Assembly: GCA_947647735.1 (NCBI GenBank) | Contig: CANSLJ010000028.1 | Span: 1 to 47,329 of the forward strand | Length of the DNA: 47,329 bases | Reading direction: 5' to 3' | Source of the DNA: an uncultured bacterium | GTDB lineage: Bacteria > Bacillota > Clostridia > Lachnospirales > Lachnospiraceae | Shown: positions 25,385-33,734 of the stretch, one piece after another | How the letters are laid out: the number at the start of each line of letters is the position of its first letter | How positions within the stretch are numbered: the stretch's first letter is position 1 | The notes under the pieces: generated by a model | What the model was told of the DNA's origin: nothing | Database searches by the model: none | Seen by the model: only the letters and a program-made list of their open reading frames with translations | Made by a program: the position numbers and the translations under genes

Positions 25385-26738
25385 TTATATTATTCAACCA
25401 CTTCCCGCTCCTGTAATATTTCCAGACTACAGGAATTTTCCAGAACTCATCCAGACAAAGAATAAAATAGACCACTTTGGGCGGCAGATGCAGCACAAAA
25501 GCACAGATAAAGCCGAGCGGGACCGAAATAACCCACATCACGATGATATCGCAGATCAGCCCGAAGCGTGAGTTGCCGCCGGCGCGGAAAATACCGGCGA
25601 TGGTCAGTGTGTTCATCGCCTGCCCGATCACATAGTAGGAGCTGACAAGCAGCATAAAATTCAGATAATCCTGTGCCTGAGGCGTCAGATCAAAAATACC
25701 GGCAACAGGTTTTCTTACAATGATGATGACCAGAGCGGTCAATGCGCTCACGGCAAAGGTTGAACGGCAAAGGCTTGAAGCGTCTTCTTTTGCCTTATCC
25801 ATCCGCTGTTCGCCGAGAGACTTGCCGAGGAGCACGGTTCCGGCGCTGCCAAGGCCGTAACAGACAACAGTGAGCAGATCGCGGATCGTGGTAGCCACAG
25901 AGGAAGCGGCAACCATGTCGGAATTCATATGCCCTAAGATGATGGAATAGGTAGAAAAGGCAAAAGTCCAGATACAGTCGTTGAGCAGGGCAGGGATGGA
26001 GTATTTCAGGAAATCCTGGAACAGCAGCCTGTGCCTGCCGAATAAAACAGAAAAGTCCGGTTTAAAAATGCGCCCTTTGAAAAGGTCGATAAAGCAGAGC
26101 AGGATTTCCACGATCCGGGCGATCAGCGTGGCGAGGGCAACCCCGATCACGCCGAGCTTTGGCGCACCGAGCAGTCCGAAAATGAACACTGCATTTAAAA
26201 ATACATTCAAAAACAGGGCGGTGCAGCTGATCATGGTGCTTGTGGCGGCTCTCTCCACACTTTTCAGGACACTTAGGTAAGTCTGGGAAAAACCGGTCAG
26301 AACGTAGGAAATTCCGATGACTCTTAAATAGGAAGCTCCTATGGCGATCAGTTCCGCATCCGGTGTAAAGATCCGCATCAGGAGCGAGGGAAAGGAAACC
26401 GCTGCAAGGGATATTATCAGGGTAAAAGCCAGGGCGATCTTCAGGGCAATGCCGAATACTGCCTGGATAGAGTTCATATCTTTCTTGCCCCAGTACTGTG
26501 AGCAGAGCATGGTTGTCCCGGAGGTGATGCCGAAGAAAAAGCCGCCAAGGATAAACTGATACTGGTTGGCAAGAGAAACAGCCGACATGGAGGACTGCCC
26601 TACATAGTTGAGCATCAGCACATCGGCGGAGTTTACGGCGTTTGTGATCAGGTTCTGGATTGTGATCGGAATGACAAGGGAAAGCAGAGACCTGTAAAAA
26701 AGACGCTTTTCCGGTGTCAGTTTTCTGTATGTATTCAT
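25368..26738 (-). CDS. MATE-family multidrug/solute exporter
   Basis: I start at 26738 (MNTYRKLTPEKRLFYRSLL), giving 456 residues, the usual MATE length; the frame is open for 135 further codons upstream, but they are not conserved. Twelve hydrophobic segments and two MATE repeats are visible, the first starting SLVIPITIQNLITNAVNSADVLMLNYVG and the second near DFLKYSIPALLNDCIWTFAFSTYSIILGHM. These proteins export cationic drugs or metabolites with sodium or protons. No good ribosome binding site precedes the ATG, so the start is uncertain by a few codons. The gene is divergent from hpf and convergent with the Rpn gene. Confidence 0.9.
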   Translation of the reverse strand: MNTYRKLTPEKRLFYRSLLSLVIPITIQNLITNAVNSADVLMLNYVGQSSMSAVSLANQYQFILGGFFFGITSGTTMLCSQYWGKKDMNSIQAVFGIALKIALAFTLIISLAAVSFPSLLMRIFTPDAELIAIGASYLRVIGISYVLTGFSQTYLSVLKSVERAATSTMISCTALFLNVFLNAVFIFGLLGAPKLGVIGVALATLIARIVEILLCFIDLFKGRIFKPDFSVLFGRHRLLFQDFLKYSIPALLNDCIWTFAFSTYSIILGHMNSDMVAASSVATTIRDLLTVVCYGLGSAGTVLLGKSLGEQRMDKAKEDASSLCRSTFAVSALTALVIIIVRKPVAGIFDLTPQAQDYLNFMLLVSSYYVIGQAMNTLTIAGIFRAGGNSRFGLICDIIVMWVISVPLGFICAFVLHLPPKVVYFILCLDEFWKIPVVWKYYRSGKWLNNITREYE

Positions 26739-26828
26739 AATGCTGAAAGCATAGCAGATAAAGCTCGTTTTGTAAAGAAAAAACACACAAAAATTATATA
26801 TTAGGTGCTGTCTATTTCGGACAGGATA

Positions 26829-26837
26829 TGGTATACT
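26829..26837 (+). promoter_or_regulatory. Extended -10 promoter of hpf
   Basis: TG-G-TATACT lies 86 bases before the start codon in the 184-base gap between the divergent MATE and hpf genes. The -35 region is poor. Confidence 0.5.
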
Positions 26838-26922
26838 GTACGTAGCTGATAAAGCTGAAAATAATGGCAGTTTTTTCCGGATGTGGGAAGAACTGCCGGG
26901 AGACCGAAAAGGAGGTACGCCT

Positions 26923-27450
26923 ATGAAAATTATTATTACCGGAAAGAATCTCGAAGTGAGCGAAGGGCTGAAAAATGCGGTGGAAGAGAAGATCGGCAAG
27001 CTGGACAAATACTTTGCGGATGATACGACTGCCAAAGTAACGCTGAGTGTGGAAAAAGACAGACAGAAGATCGAGGTAACGATCCCTGTGAAGGGGAATA
27101 TCATCCGTTCCGAGCAGACAAGCAGCGATATGTATGTTTCCATCGATCTGGTTCAGGAGATCATCGAACGCCAGCTTAAAAAATATAAGAAGAAACTCAT
27201 TGATAAAAAGCAGAATGCGATGTCTTTCAGTGAGGCATTTATGGAGAAGGTTGATGATGACGAGGAAGAGGTAAAGATCGTCAGAACAAAGCAGTTCGAT
27301 ATCAAGCCCATGTATCCGGAGGATGCCTGTGTGCAGATGGAGCTTTTAGGACATGATTTCTATGTATTCTGCAATGCGGAGACGGAGCAGGTCTGTGTGG
27401 TTTACAAGAGGAAGGGAGGCACTTACGGGTTGATCGAGCCGGAGGTGTAG
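26923..27450 (+). CDS. hpf: Long-form ribosome hibernation promoting factor
   Basis: The start at 26923 (MKIIITGKNLEVSEGLKNAVEEKIGKLDKYF) has AAAAGGAGG nine bases upstream. The N-terminal 100 residues are the beta-alpha-beta-beta-beta-alpha RaiA fold that occupies the decoding centre of the 30S subunit. An acidic linker (DDDEEEVKIVRTKQFDIKPM) leads to the C-terminal dimerisation domain of about 55 residues (EDACVQMELLGHDFYVFCNAETEQVCVVYKRKGGTYGLIEPE). Long forms make 100S ribosome dimers in slow-growing Gram-positive cells. It stands alone, 126 bases before thl. Confidence 0.95.
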   Translation: MKIIITGKNLEVSEGLKNAVEEKIGKLDKYFADDTTAKVTLSVEKDRQKIEVTIPVKGNIIRSEQTSSDMYVSIDLVQEIIERQLKKYKKKLIDKKQNAMSFSEAFMEKVDDDEEEVKIVRTKQFDIKPMYPEDACVQMELLGHDFYVFCNAETEQVCVVYKRKGGTYGLIEPEV

Positions 27451-27483
27451 ACATATTTCTGCATAAATTTACATGCCTCTGTG

Positions 27484-27512
27484 TTGCAAAAACCCGAGTG
27501 CTGTGATATAAT
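27484..27512 (+). promoter_or_regulatory. Strong promoter of the butyryl-CoA operon
   Basis: TTGCAA (27484-27489) and TATAAT (27507-27512) are 17 bases apart, with TG one base before the -10. Consensus elements and optimal spacing fit a highly expressed fermentation operon. Confidence 0.8.
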
Positions 27513-27525
27513 AGAAAAAGTGAGT

Positions 27526-27543
27526 TTGTCAAAAAAATAACAA
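27526..27543 (+). promoter_or_regulatory. Candidate Rex operator
   Basis: TTGTCAA-AAAA-ATAACAA agrees with the Rex consensus TTGTTAA-N4-TTAACAA at 12 of 14 defined positions. It begins 14 bases after the -10, over the start of transcription. Rex is the NADH-sensing repressor known to control butyrate genes in clostridia. Confidence 0.65.
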
Positions 27544-27576
27544 ACAAATAAACAAGTTAAATGGAGGGCTATTCAA

Positions 27577-28764
27577 ATGGCAAAAAAAGTAGTATTAGCG
27601 GGTGCTTGTCGTACCGCTATCGGTAAAATGGGCGGAGCTCTTGGAAATACTCCGGCACCTGTACTCGGTTCCATCGTTATTAAGGAAGCACTGAAGAGAG
27701 CCGGCGTTCCGGCAGACCAGGTTGACCATGTTTACATGGGCTGTGTTATCCAGGCAGGCCTTGGCCAGAACGTTGCACGTCAGGCATCTATCAAAGCGGG
27801 ACTTCCTGTAGAGACTCCTGCGGTAACAGTTAACGTGGTATGTGGTTCCGGTCTGAACTGCGTGAATATGGCGGCGCAGATGATCCAGGCAGGGGACGCT
27901 GATATCGTGGTGGCAGGCGGTATGGAAAACATGTCCATGGCTCCTTATGCGATGATGAATGGCCGTTATGGTTATAGAATGAACAATGGTACTCTGGTAG
28001 ATACCATGGTAAATGACGCACTGTGGGATGCTTTCAACCAGTATCATATGATGATCACTGCTGAAAACATTGCAGACCAGTGGAAACTGACAAGAGAAGA
28101 ACTGGATGAGTTCTCCGTAAACAGCCAGCAGAAATGTGAGAAGGCTATCAGCGAAGGCAAATTTGATGACGAGATCGTACCTGTTCCGGTTAAAGTGAAA
28201 AAGGAGATCGTTGACTTCGTAAAAGATGAAGGTCCTCGTCCGGGTACAACGATGGAAGCTCTGGCGAAACTGAAATGCTGCTCCGGTAAGAAGGAAGGCG
28301 GCGTGGTAACAGCAGGTAACGCTTCCGGTATCAACGACGGCGCTGCTGCGATCGTTGTGATGAGCGAGGAGAAGGCAAAAGAGCTTGGCGTAACGCCTAT
28401 GGCTACTTTCGTAGGCGGCGCTCTGGGCGGTGTTGATCCTTCCATCATGGGTATCGGCCCTGTAGCTGCAACAAAGAAAGTAATGGCTAAGACAGGCCTG
28501 ACTGTAGACGACATGGATCTGATCGAAGCGAATGAAGCTTTCGCAGCACAGTCTGTAGCAGTGGCAAAAGAGCTTGGCTTTGACCCTGCAAAACTGAATG
28601 TAAACGGCGGCGCTATCGCTCTGGGACACCCTGTAGGAGCTTCCGGATGCCGTATCCTTGTAACACTGCTGCATGAGATGGTGAAGAGAGATGCAAAGAA
28701 AGGCCTTGCAACACTCTGTATCGGCGGCGGCATGGGCTGCGCAACTATCGTTGAGAGAGACTAA
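27577..28764 (+). CDS. thl: Acetyl-CoA acetyltransferase (thiolase)
   Basis: Thiolase condenses two acetyl-CoA into acetoacetyl-CoA, the first step of butyrate formation. The 395 residues carry nucleophile Cys89 in NVVCGSGLN, His351 in [10 protein letters not shown] and Cys381 in CIGGGMG. The gene heads thl-crt-hbd-bcd-etfB-etfA in the order known from colonic butyrate producers. ATGGAGGG precedes the start. Codon choice is more selective than in the neighbouring regions, with preferred codons throughout, as expected for an abundant protein. Confidence 0.97.
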   Translation: MAKKVVLAGACRTAIGKMGGALGNTPAPVLGSIVIKEALKRAGVPADQVDHVYMGCVIQAGLGQNVARQASIKAGLPVETPAVTVNVVCGSGLNCVNMAAQMIQAGDADIVVAGGMENMSMAPYAMMNGRYGYRMNNGTLVDTMVNDALWDAFNQYHMMITAENIADQWKLTREELDEFSVNSQQKCEKAISEGKFDDEIVPVPVKVKKEIVDFVKDEGPRPGTTMEALAKLKCCSGKKEGGVVTAGNASGINDGAAAIVVMSEEKAKELGVTPMATFVGGALGGVDPSIMGIGPVAATKKVMAKTGLTVDDMDLIEANEAFAAQSVAVAKELGFDPAKLNVNGGAIALGHPVGASGCRILVTLLHEMVKRDAKKGLATLCIGGGMGCATIVERD

Positions 28765-28792
28765 GACGATCTTAAGTAAATCATGAAATCAG

Positions 28793-28824
28793 ATACCGGG
28801 AAGCTTTTCGGGGCTTCTCGGTAT
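28793..28824 (+). other. Hairpin between thl and crt
   Basis: ATACCGGGAAGC (28793-28804) pairs with GCTTCTCGGTAT (28813-28824) with a single G-T wobble. No T run follows, so I read it as an RNA processing or stability element that may raise thl message, not as a full terminator. Confidence 0.5.
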
Positions 28825-28880
28825 TCGGGTGTTTAAAACAGCATCTACGCAGATGCGGAACTGGAATAGGAGAGTGAAAA

Positions 28881-29666
28881 ATGGAATTTGTTTTATATGA
28901 AGTAAACGGCCAGGTTGGCACGATCACGATCAATCGTGAAAAAGCATTAAACGCACTGAACTCCACTGTACTGGAAGAGCTTGATGCAACTCTGGATGCA
29001 GTGGATCTTGATCAGGTAAGATGCCTGATCCTGACAGGCGCAGGTACAAAATCCTTTGTTGCAGGCGCTGATATCGGCGAGATGAGTACACTGACAAAGG
29101 CAGAAGGCGAAGCTTTCGGTAAGAAAGGAAACGATGTCTTCCGGAAACTGGAAACATTCCCGATCCCTGTTATCGCGGCAGTGAACGGCTTTGCACTGGG
29201 CGGCGGCTGTGAGATCTCCATGAGCTGCGATATCCGTATCTGTTCTGATAATGCAGTGTTTGGTCAGCCGGAAGTGGGCCTTGGCATCACACCGGGCTTT
29301 GGCGGTACGCAGAGACTGGCTCGTCTGGTAAGCCCCGGCATGGCAAAACAGCTTATCTACACAGCAAGAAATATCAAAGCAGACGAAGCGCTGAGGATCG
29401 GCCTTGTGAATGCCGTTTATTCTCAGGAAGAGCTGATGCCCGCAGCACAGAAGATGGCGGCAGGCATTGCAAAGAACGCGCCGATCGCTGTTCGCAACTG
29501 CAAGAAAGCGATCAATGACGGACTGGAAGTCAATATGGATGAAGCGATCGTGATCGAAGAAAAGCTTTTCGGCGACTGCTTCGAGACAGAAGACCAGAGA
29601 TACGGCATGGCTTTCTTCCTTGACAAGAACAAAGAGAAAGTGAAAGAGCCGTTCAAAAACTGCTAA
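28881..29666 (+). CDS. crt: 3-hydroxybutyryl-CoA dehydratase (crotonase)
   Basis: This 261-residue crotonase-fold enzyme turns 3-hydroxybutyryl-CoA into crotonyl-CoA. Oxyanion-hole glycines are in AGADIGEM and ALGGGCE. The two catalytic glutamates are in GGGCEISMSCD and GQPEVGLGITPGFGGTQRL, both spaced as in clostridial Crt. The gene follows thl after 116 bases, has AGGAGAG upstream and lies 39 bases before hbd. Confidence 0.96.
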   Translation: MEFVLYEVNGQVGTITINREKALNALNSTVLEELDATLDAVDLDQVRCLILTGAGTKSFVAGADIGEMSTLTKAEGEAFGKKGNDVFRKLETFPIPVIAAVNGFALGGGCEISMSCDIRICSDNAVFGQPEVGLGITPGFGGTQRLARLVSPGMAKQLIYTARNIKADEALRIGLVNAVYSQEELMPAAQKMAAGIAKNAPIAVRNCKKAINDGLEVNMDEAIVIEEKLFGDCFETEDQRYGMAFFLDKNKEKVKEPFKNC

Positions 29667-29705
29667 AAATAAAAAGTTAAATATATCAAACAGGAGGATT
29701 TTAAA

Positions 29706-30545
29706 ATGAAGGTAGGTATTATTGGCGCTGGTACAATGGGTTCCGGTATTGCGCAGGCATTTGCGATGACTGACGGTTATGAAGTATGTCTCTGCGATAT
29801 CAAGGAAGAGTACGCGGAAGGCGGCAAAGCGAAAATTCAGAAGAACATGAATTTCCTTGTGGGCAAGGAAAAGATCACACAGGAAAAGGCTGACGAGATC
29901 ATGGGCAAGATCACCACAGGCCTGAACGCCATCTGCACAGACTGCGACCTGATCGTGGAAGTTGCTCTGGAAAACCTGGAGATCAAGAAAAACATCTTTA
30001 CTGAGCTGATGGGCATCGTGAAAAAGGACTGCATGTTTGCATCCAATACTTCTTCCCTTTCCATCACAAAGATCGGCGAAGGTTTAGACAGACCGATGAT
30101 CGGCATGCATTTCTTCAACCCTGCTGACAGAATGAAACTGGTAGAGGTGATCAAAGGTGAGAACACACCTCAGGAAATGGTTGACAAGATCGTTGCCATC
30201 TCCAAGGAAATCGGCAAGACTCCTGTAGAAGTAAAGGAAGCTCCGGGCTTCGTTGTAAACAGGATCCTGATCCCGATGATCAATGAAGCGATCGGCGTTC
30301 TGGATGCCGGAACAGCTTCCGCAGAAGATATCGATGTGGCTATGCAGCTCGGCGCATCCCATCCTATGGGACCTCTGCACCTCGGCGATCTGATCGGACT
30401 GGATATCTGCCTTGCTATCATGGAAGTTCTTTACAATGAGACAAAAGATGAGAAGTATGCTCCTCAGCCTCTGCTGAAGAAGATGGTGGAAGAGAAGAAA
30501 CTCGGCAGAAAGACAGGCGTTGGTTTCTTTGATTACAGCAAGTAA
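29706..30545 (+). CDS. hbd: 3-hydroxybutyryl-CoA dehydrogenase
   Basis: Hbd reduces acetoacetyl-CoA to 3-hydroxybutyryl-CoA with NAD(P)H. The Rossmann nucleotide loop GAGTMGSGIAQAF starts at residue 7; the family signature is in MHFFNPADRMKLVEVI, with the catalytic histidine, and the C-terminal helical domain contains PGFVVNRILIPMINEA. The 279 residues are standard length. It precedes crt in the pathway though not in gene order. CAGGAGG is upstream. Confidence 0.96.
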   Translation: MKVGIIGAGTMGSGIAQAFAMTDGYEVCLCDIKEEYAEGGKAKIQKNMNFLVGKEKITQEKADEIMGKITTGLNAICTDCDLIVEVALENLEIKKNIFTELMGIVKKDCMFASNTSSLSITKIGEGLDRPMIGMHFFNPADRMKLVEVIKGENTPQEMVDKIVAISKEIGKTPVEVKEAPGFVVNRILIPMINEAIGVLDAGTASAEDIDVAMQLGASHPMGPLHLGDLIGLDICLAIMEVLYNETKDEKYAPQPLLKKMVEEKKLGRKTGVGFFDYSK

Positions 30546-30577
30546 GAATAAATAATATAAAATGGAGGAAATAAATC

Positions 30578-31744
30578 ATGGATTTTTCTTTATCTAAAAA
30601 ACATGAAATGGCAAGAACTCTTTTCAGAGAATTTGCTGAAAAAGAAGTAAAGCCTTTAGCGCAGGAAGTTGATGAGACAGAAGAATTCCCCCGCGCAACA
30701 GTCGAGAAAATGGCAAAGGCAGGCTTTATGGGTATTCCTGTACCGAAGGAGTACGGCGGACAGGGCTGTGACATCTTAACATATGCTATGTGCGTGGAAG
30801 AGCTCTCCAAAGTCTGCGGCACAACAGGCGTTATCGTTTCCGCACATACTTCTCTCTGCTGCGATCCTATCCTGACATACGGTACGGAAGAGCAGAAACA
30901 GAAATACTTACCCGATCTGGCAGCAGGCCGTAAGATCGGTGCATTCGGCCTGACAGAGCCCGGCGCAGGTACTGACGCCCAGGGTCAGCAGACAAAGGCT
31001 GTTTTAGAGGGAGACGAGTGGGTACTGAACGGTTCCAAGATCTTCATCACAAACGGTAAAGAGGCAGATGTATATGTGATCATCGCTGTAACAGGCACTG
31101 TTGAGAAGCGTGGCAGAAAGCAGAAAGAGATCTCCGCATTTATCGTAGAAAAGGGAACACCCGGCTTTACCTTTGGTACAAAGGAAAAGAAGATGGGTAT
31201 CCGCGGTTCTTCTACATATGAGCTGATCTTCACAGACTGCCGTATCCCGAAGGAGAATATTTTAGGACAGCAGGGCAAGGGCTTTGGTATCGCTATGCAT
31301 ACACTGGACGGCGGACGTATCGGTATCGCTGCACAGGCACTTGGTCTTGGCGAGGGCGCTCTGGAGAGAACCATCGACTATGTAAAGGAAAGAAAACAGT
31401 TCGGCCGCAGCATCGCTCAGTTCCAGAATACACAGTTCCAGCTTGCTGATATGGCAACAAAGGCACAGGCTGCTCAGCTTCTTGTTTACAAGGCAGCAAT
31501 GACAAAAGACCAGTATACAAAGGATCACAAGACTTCTTACGGCGTGGAAGCTGCTATGGCAAAACTGTACGCTGCAGAGATGGCTATGGAAGTTACCACA
31601 AAGGCTGTACAGCTTCACGGCGGTTATGGTTACACAAGAGAGTACGATGTAGAGCGCATGATGCGTGATGCGAAGATCACCGAGATCTACGAAGGTACAT
31701 CCGAAGTACAGAGAATGGTAATTTCCGCGGCTCTGCTTAAGTAA
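30578..31744 (+). CDS. bcd: Butyryl-CoA dehydrogenase
   Basis: This acyl-CoA dehydrogenase family flavoprotein reduces crotonyl-CoA to butyryl-CoA. It has 388 residues; the FAD/substrate motifs are AFGLTEPGAGTDAQG and FITNG, and the catalytic base is Glu372 in EIYEGTSEVQR. With EtfAB next to it, it should form the bifurcating complex that reduces ferredoxin at the expense of NADH, as established for clostridial Bcd-EtfAB. It is the step that conserves energy in this pathway. TGGAGG precedes the start. Confidence 0.96.
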   Translation: MDFSLSKKHEMARTLFREFAEKEVKPLAQEVDETEEFPRATVEKMAKAGFMGIPVPKEYGGQGCDILTYAMCVEELSKVCGTTGVIVSAHTSLCCDPILTYGTEEQKQKYLPDLAAGRKIGAFGLTEPGAGTDAQGQQTKAVLEGDEWVLNGSKIFITNGKEADVYVIIAVTGTVEKRGRKQKEISAFIVEKGTPGFTFGTKEKKMGIRGSSTYELIFTDCRIPKENILGQQGKGFGIAMHTLDGGRIGIAAQALGLGEGALERTIDYVKERKQFGRSIAQFQNTQFQLADMATKAQAAQLLVYKAAMTKDQYTKDHKTSYGVEAAMAKLYAAEMAMEVTTKAVQLHGGYGYTREYDVERMMRDAKITEIYEGTSEVQRMVISAALLK

Positions 31745-31789
31745 GACGGAAAGATAGAAGATAGAAAATAAAAAAGGAGAGAAATTACA

Positions 31790-32572
31790 ATGAAAATTGT
31801 TGTTTGTGTAAAACAGGTGCCTGATACAAAGGGCGGCGTAAAGTTCAATCCCGATGGTACGCTGGACCGTGGCGCAATGCTTGCTATCATGAATCCTGAT
31901 GACAAGGCAGGTCTGGAAGCAGCTCTTAGATTAAAAGATCAGTATGGTGCAGAAGTTACCGTTGTGACAATGGGTCTGCCGAAGGCAGAGGAAGTGCTCC
32001 GTGAAGCACTGGCAATGGGTGCCGACAAGGGTATCCTTGTGACAGACAGAGTGCTCGGCGGCGCAGATACATGGGCTACATCCCAGACACTGGCAGGCGC
32101 TATCCGCAATCTGGAATATGACCTGATCATCACAGGACGTCAGGCTATCGACGGTGATACAGCACAGGTTGGCCCTCAGATCTCCGAGCATCTGAACATT
32201 CCTGTTATCAGCTATGCGCAGGATATCAAGATCGAAGGCGACAGTGTGATCGTACAGCGTCAGTATGACGACAGATATCATGTGTTAAAGGCACAGATGC
32301 CCTGCCTGATCACAGCACTGGCTGAGTTAAATGAGCCTCGTTATATGACACCCGGCGGGATCTTTGATGCATATGATGCAGAGATCACCGTATGGGGCAG
32401 AGCTGACCTGAAAGATGTAGAAGATTCCAATCTGGGCCTGAAAGGTTCCCCGACACAGATCGCAAGAGCTTCCGATAAGGTAAGAAAGGGCGCCGGCGAG
32501 AAGGTTAACCTTGGTGTTGCAGAATCCGTGGACTACATCGTGGATAAGCTGAAAGTGAAACACGTTATCTAA
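31790..32572 (+). CDS. etfB: Electron transfer flavoprotein beta subunit
   Basis: The 260 residues begin MKIVVCVKQVPDT, the ETF-beta signature, and include the DGDTAQVGPQ loop and LITALAELNEPRYMTP. In bifurcating ETFs the beta subunit carries the FAD at which NADH is oxidised and electrons are split. It lies between bcd and etfA with an AAGGAGAG site. A bifurcating rather than ordinary role is inferred from context. Confidence 0.95.
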   Translation: MKIVVCVKQVPDTKGGVKFNPDGTLDRGAMLAIMNPDDKAGLEAALRLKDQYGAEVTVVTMGLPKAEEVLREALAMGADKGILVTDRVLGGADTWATSQTLAGAIRNLEYDLIITGRQAIDGDTAQVGPQISEHLNIPVISYAQDIKIEGDSVIVQRQYDDRYHVLKAQMPCLITALAELNEPRYMTPGGIFDAYDAEITVWGRADLKDVEDSNLGLKGSPTQIARASDKVRKGAGEKVNLGVAESVDYIVDKLKVKHVI

Positions 32573-32606
32573 TGAGCGTAAAGTGAAAATTAATGGAGGT
32601 TCAATC

Positions 32607-33650
32607 ATGAATATTCAAGATTATAAAGGAGTATTTGTCTTTGCCCAGCAGGTAGACAATGTACTCAGCGGAATTGCTTTGGAATTAGTGGGCAAGGGAA
32701 AAGACCTTGCAAAAGATCTGGGCGTAGATGTAACAGCAGTACTTGTGGGTTCCGGTGTGGCTCCTCTTGCTGATGAGCTGGCTGAATACGGTGCAGATAA
32801 GGTTATCGTTGTAGATGACCCTGAACTGAAAGAATACAGAACAGAGCCTTATGCCCATGCGCTGGCATCTGTGATCAACGAATACAAGCCTGAAATTTTC
32901 CTGATCGGCGCAACAGCGATCGGCCGTGACCTTGGCCCTCGTGTATCCGCAAGGATTCACACAGGTTTAACAGCAGACTGTACACAGCTTGAGATCGGTG
33001 ATTTCCCGATCAACCCGATTCCGGGCAGAGAACAGCTTCACAACCAGCTTCTGATGACCCGTCCGGCATTCGGCGGAAATACGATTGCAACGATCGCATG
33101 TCCTGAGTTCCGTCCTCAGATGGCAACGGTTCGTCCGGGCGTTATGCAGAAGGCTCCGAGAGAGGCAGGCAGAAAAGCGGAAGTGATCAATTACAATCCT
33201 GGTTTCACACCTGATAACAAGTATGTTGAGATCCTGGAAGTAGTAAAAGCTGTTGCTGATACAGTGGATATCATGGATGCAAAGATCCTTGTTTCCGGCG
33301 GCCGTGGTATGGGAAGCCCTGAAAACTTCAAGATCCTGGAAGATCTGGCAGAAGTGCTGGATGGCACAGTAAGCTGTTCACGTGCTGTTGTAGATGCAGG
33401 CTGGAAGCCGAAAGATCTGCAGGTTGGCCAGACCGGTAAGACAGTTCGTCCGAACGTATACTTTGCAATCGGTATCTCCGGTGCGATCCAGCATCTGGCA
33501 GGCATGGAAGAGTCCGATATCATCGTTGCGATCAATAAAGACGAGACAGCTCCTATCTTTGATGTGGCTGATTACGGTATCGTTGGCGATCTGAATAAGA
33601 TCGTTCCGGCTCTGACAGAGAAGCTGAAAGAGGCTATTGCGAATAAATAA
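32607..33650 (+). CDS. etfA: Electron transfer flavoprotein alpha subunit
   Basis: The start is placed at 32607 (MNIQDYKGVFVFAQQ) behind TGGAGG rather than at ATG 32583, giving 347 residues. The C-terminal third holds the FAD-binding domain: SGGRGMGSPENF, VVDAGW, QVGQTGKTVRPNVYFAIGISGAIQH and AINKD. It transfers electrons from the beta-subunit flavin to Bcd. As last gene of the operon it is followed 20 bases later by a terminator. Confidence 0.96.
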   Translation: MNIQDYKGVFVFAQQVDNVLSGIALELVGKGKDLAKDLGVDVTAVLVGSGVAPLADELAEYGADKVIVVDDPELKEYRTEPYAHALASVINEYKPEIFLIGATAIGRDLGPRVSARIHTGLTADCTQLEIGDFPINPIPGREQLHNQLLMTRPAFGGNTIATIACPEFRPQMATVRPGVMQKAPREAGRKAEVINYNPGFTPDNKYVEILEVVKAVADTVDIMDAKILVSGGRGMGSPENFKILEDLAEVLDGTVSCSRAVVDAGWKPKDLQVGQTGKTVRPNVYFAIGISGAIQHLAGMEESDIIVAINKDETAPIFDVADYGIVGDLNKIVPALTEKLKEAIANK

Positions 33651-33670
33651 GAAGTAAAAAATAAAGGAGT

Positions 33671-33710
33671 AAAAGTCCCAATTAGGGTGATAACCTGTTG
33701 GGACTTTTAT
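33671..33710 (+). terminator. Terminator of the butyryl-CoA operon
   Basis: AAAAGTCCCAA (33671-33681) and TTGGGACTTTT (33698-33708) form a perfect 11-base stem ending in a T run. It separates the fermentation operon from the surface-polymer genes. Confidence 0.88.
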
Positions 33711-33734
33711 TCTTGCCGGGGGCGGGAGTCAGTT

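Noticed and set aside
25368-27143. A 591-residue MATE protein
   Set aside because: The upstream 135 codons are antisense to hpf and not membrane-protein-like; standard MATE length is reached from the ATG at 26738.
27595-28674. A 359-codon minus-strand frame across thl
   Set aside because: It is antisense to an unmistakable thiolase, is rich in Cys/His/Arg as shadow frames are, and has no start signal.
28793-28824. Reading the thl-crt hairpin as a full terminator
   Set aside because: No T run follows, no promoter is visible before crt, and both genes belong to one pathway.
27577-33650. A fatty-acid degradation operon
   Set aside because: The enzymes could run in reverse, but the gene order with bcd-etfBA, the Rex-like site and nearby ptb-buk indicate butyrate synthesis.
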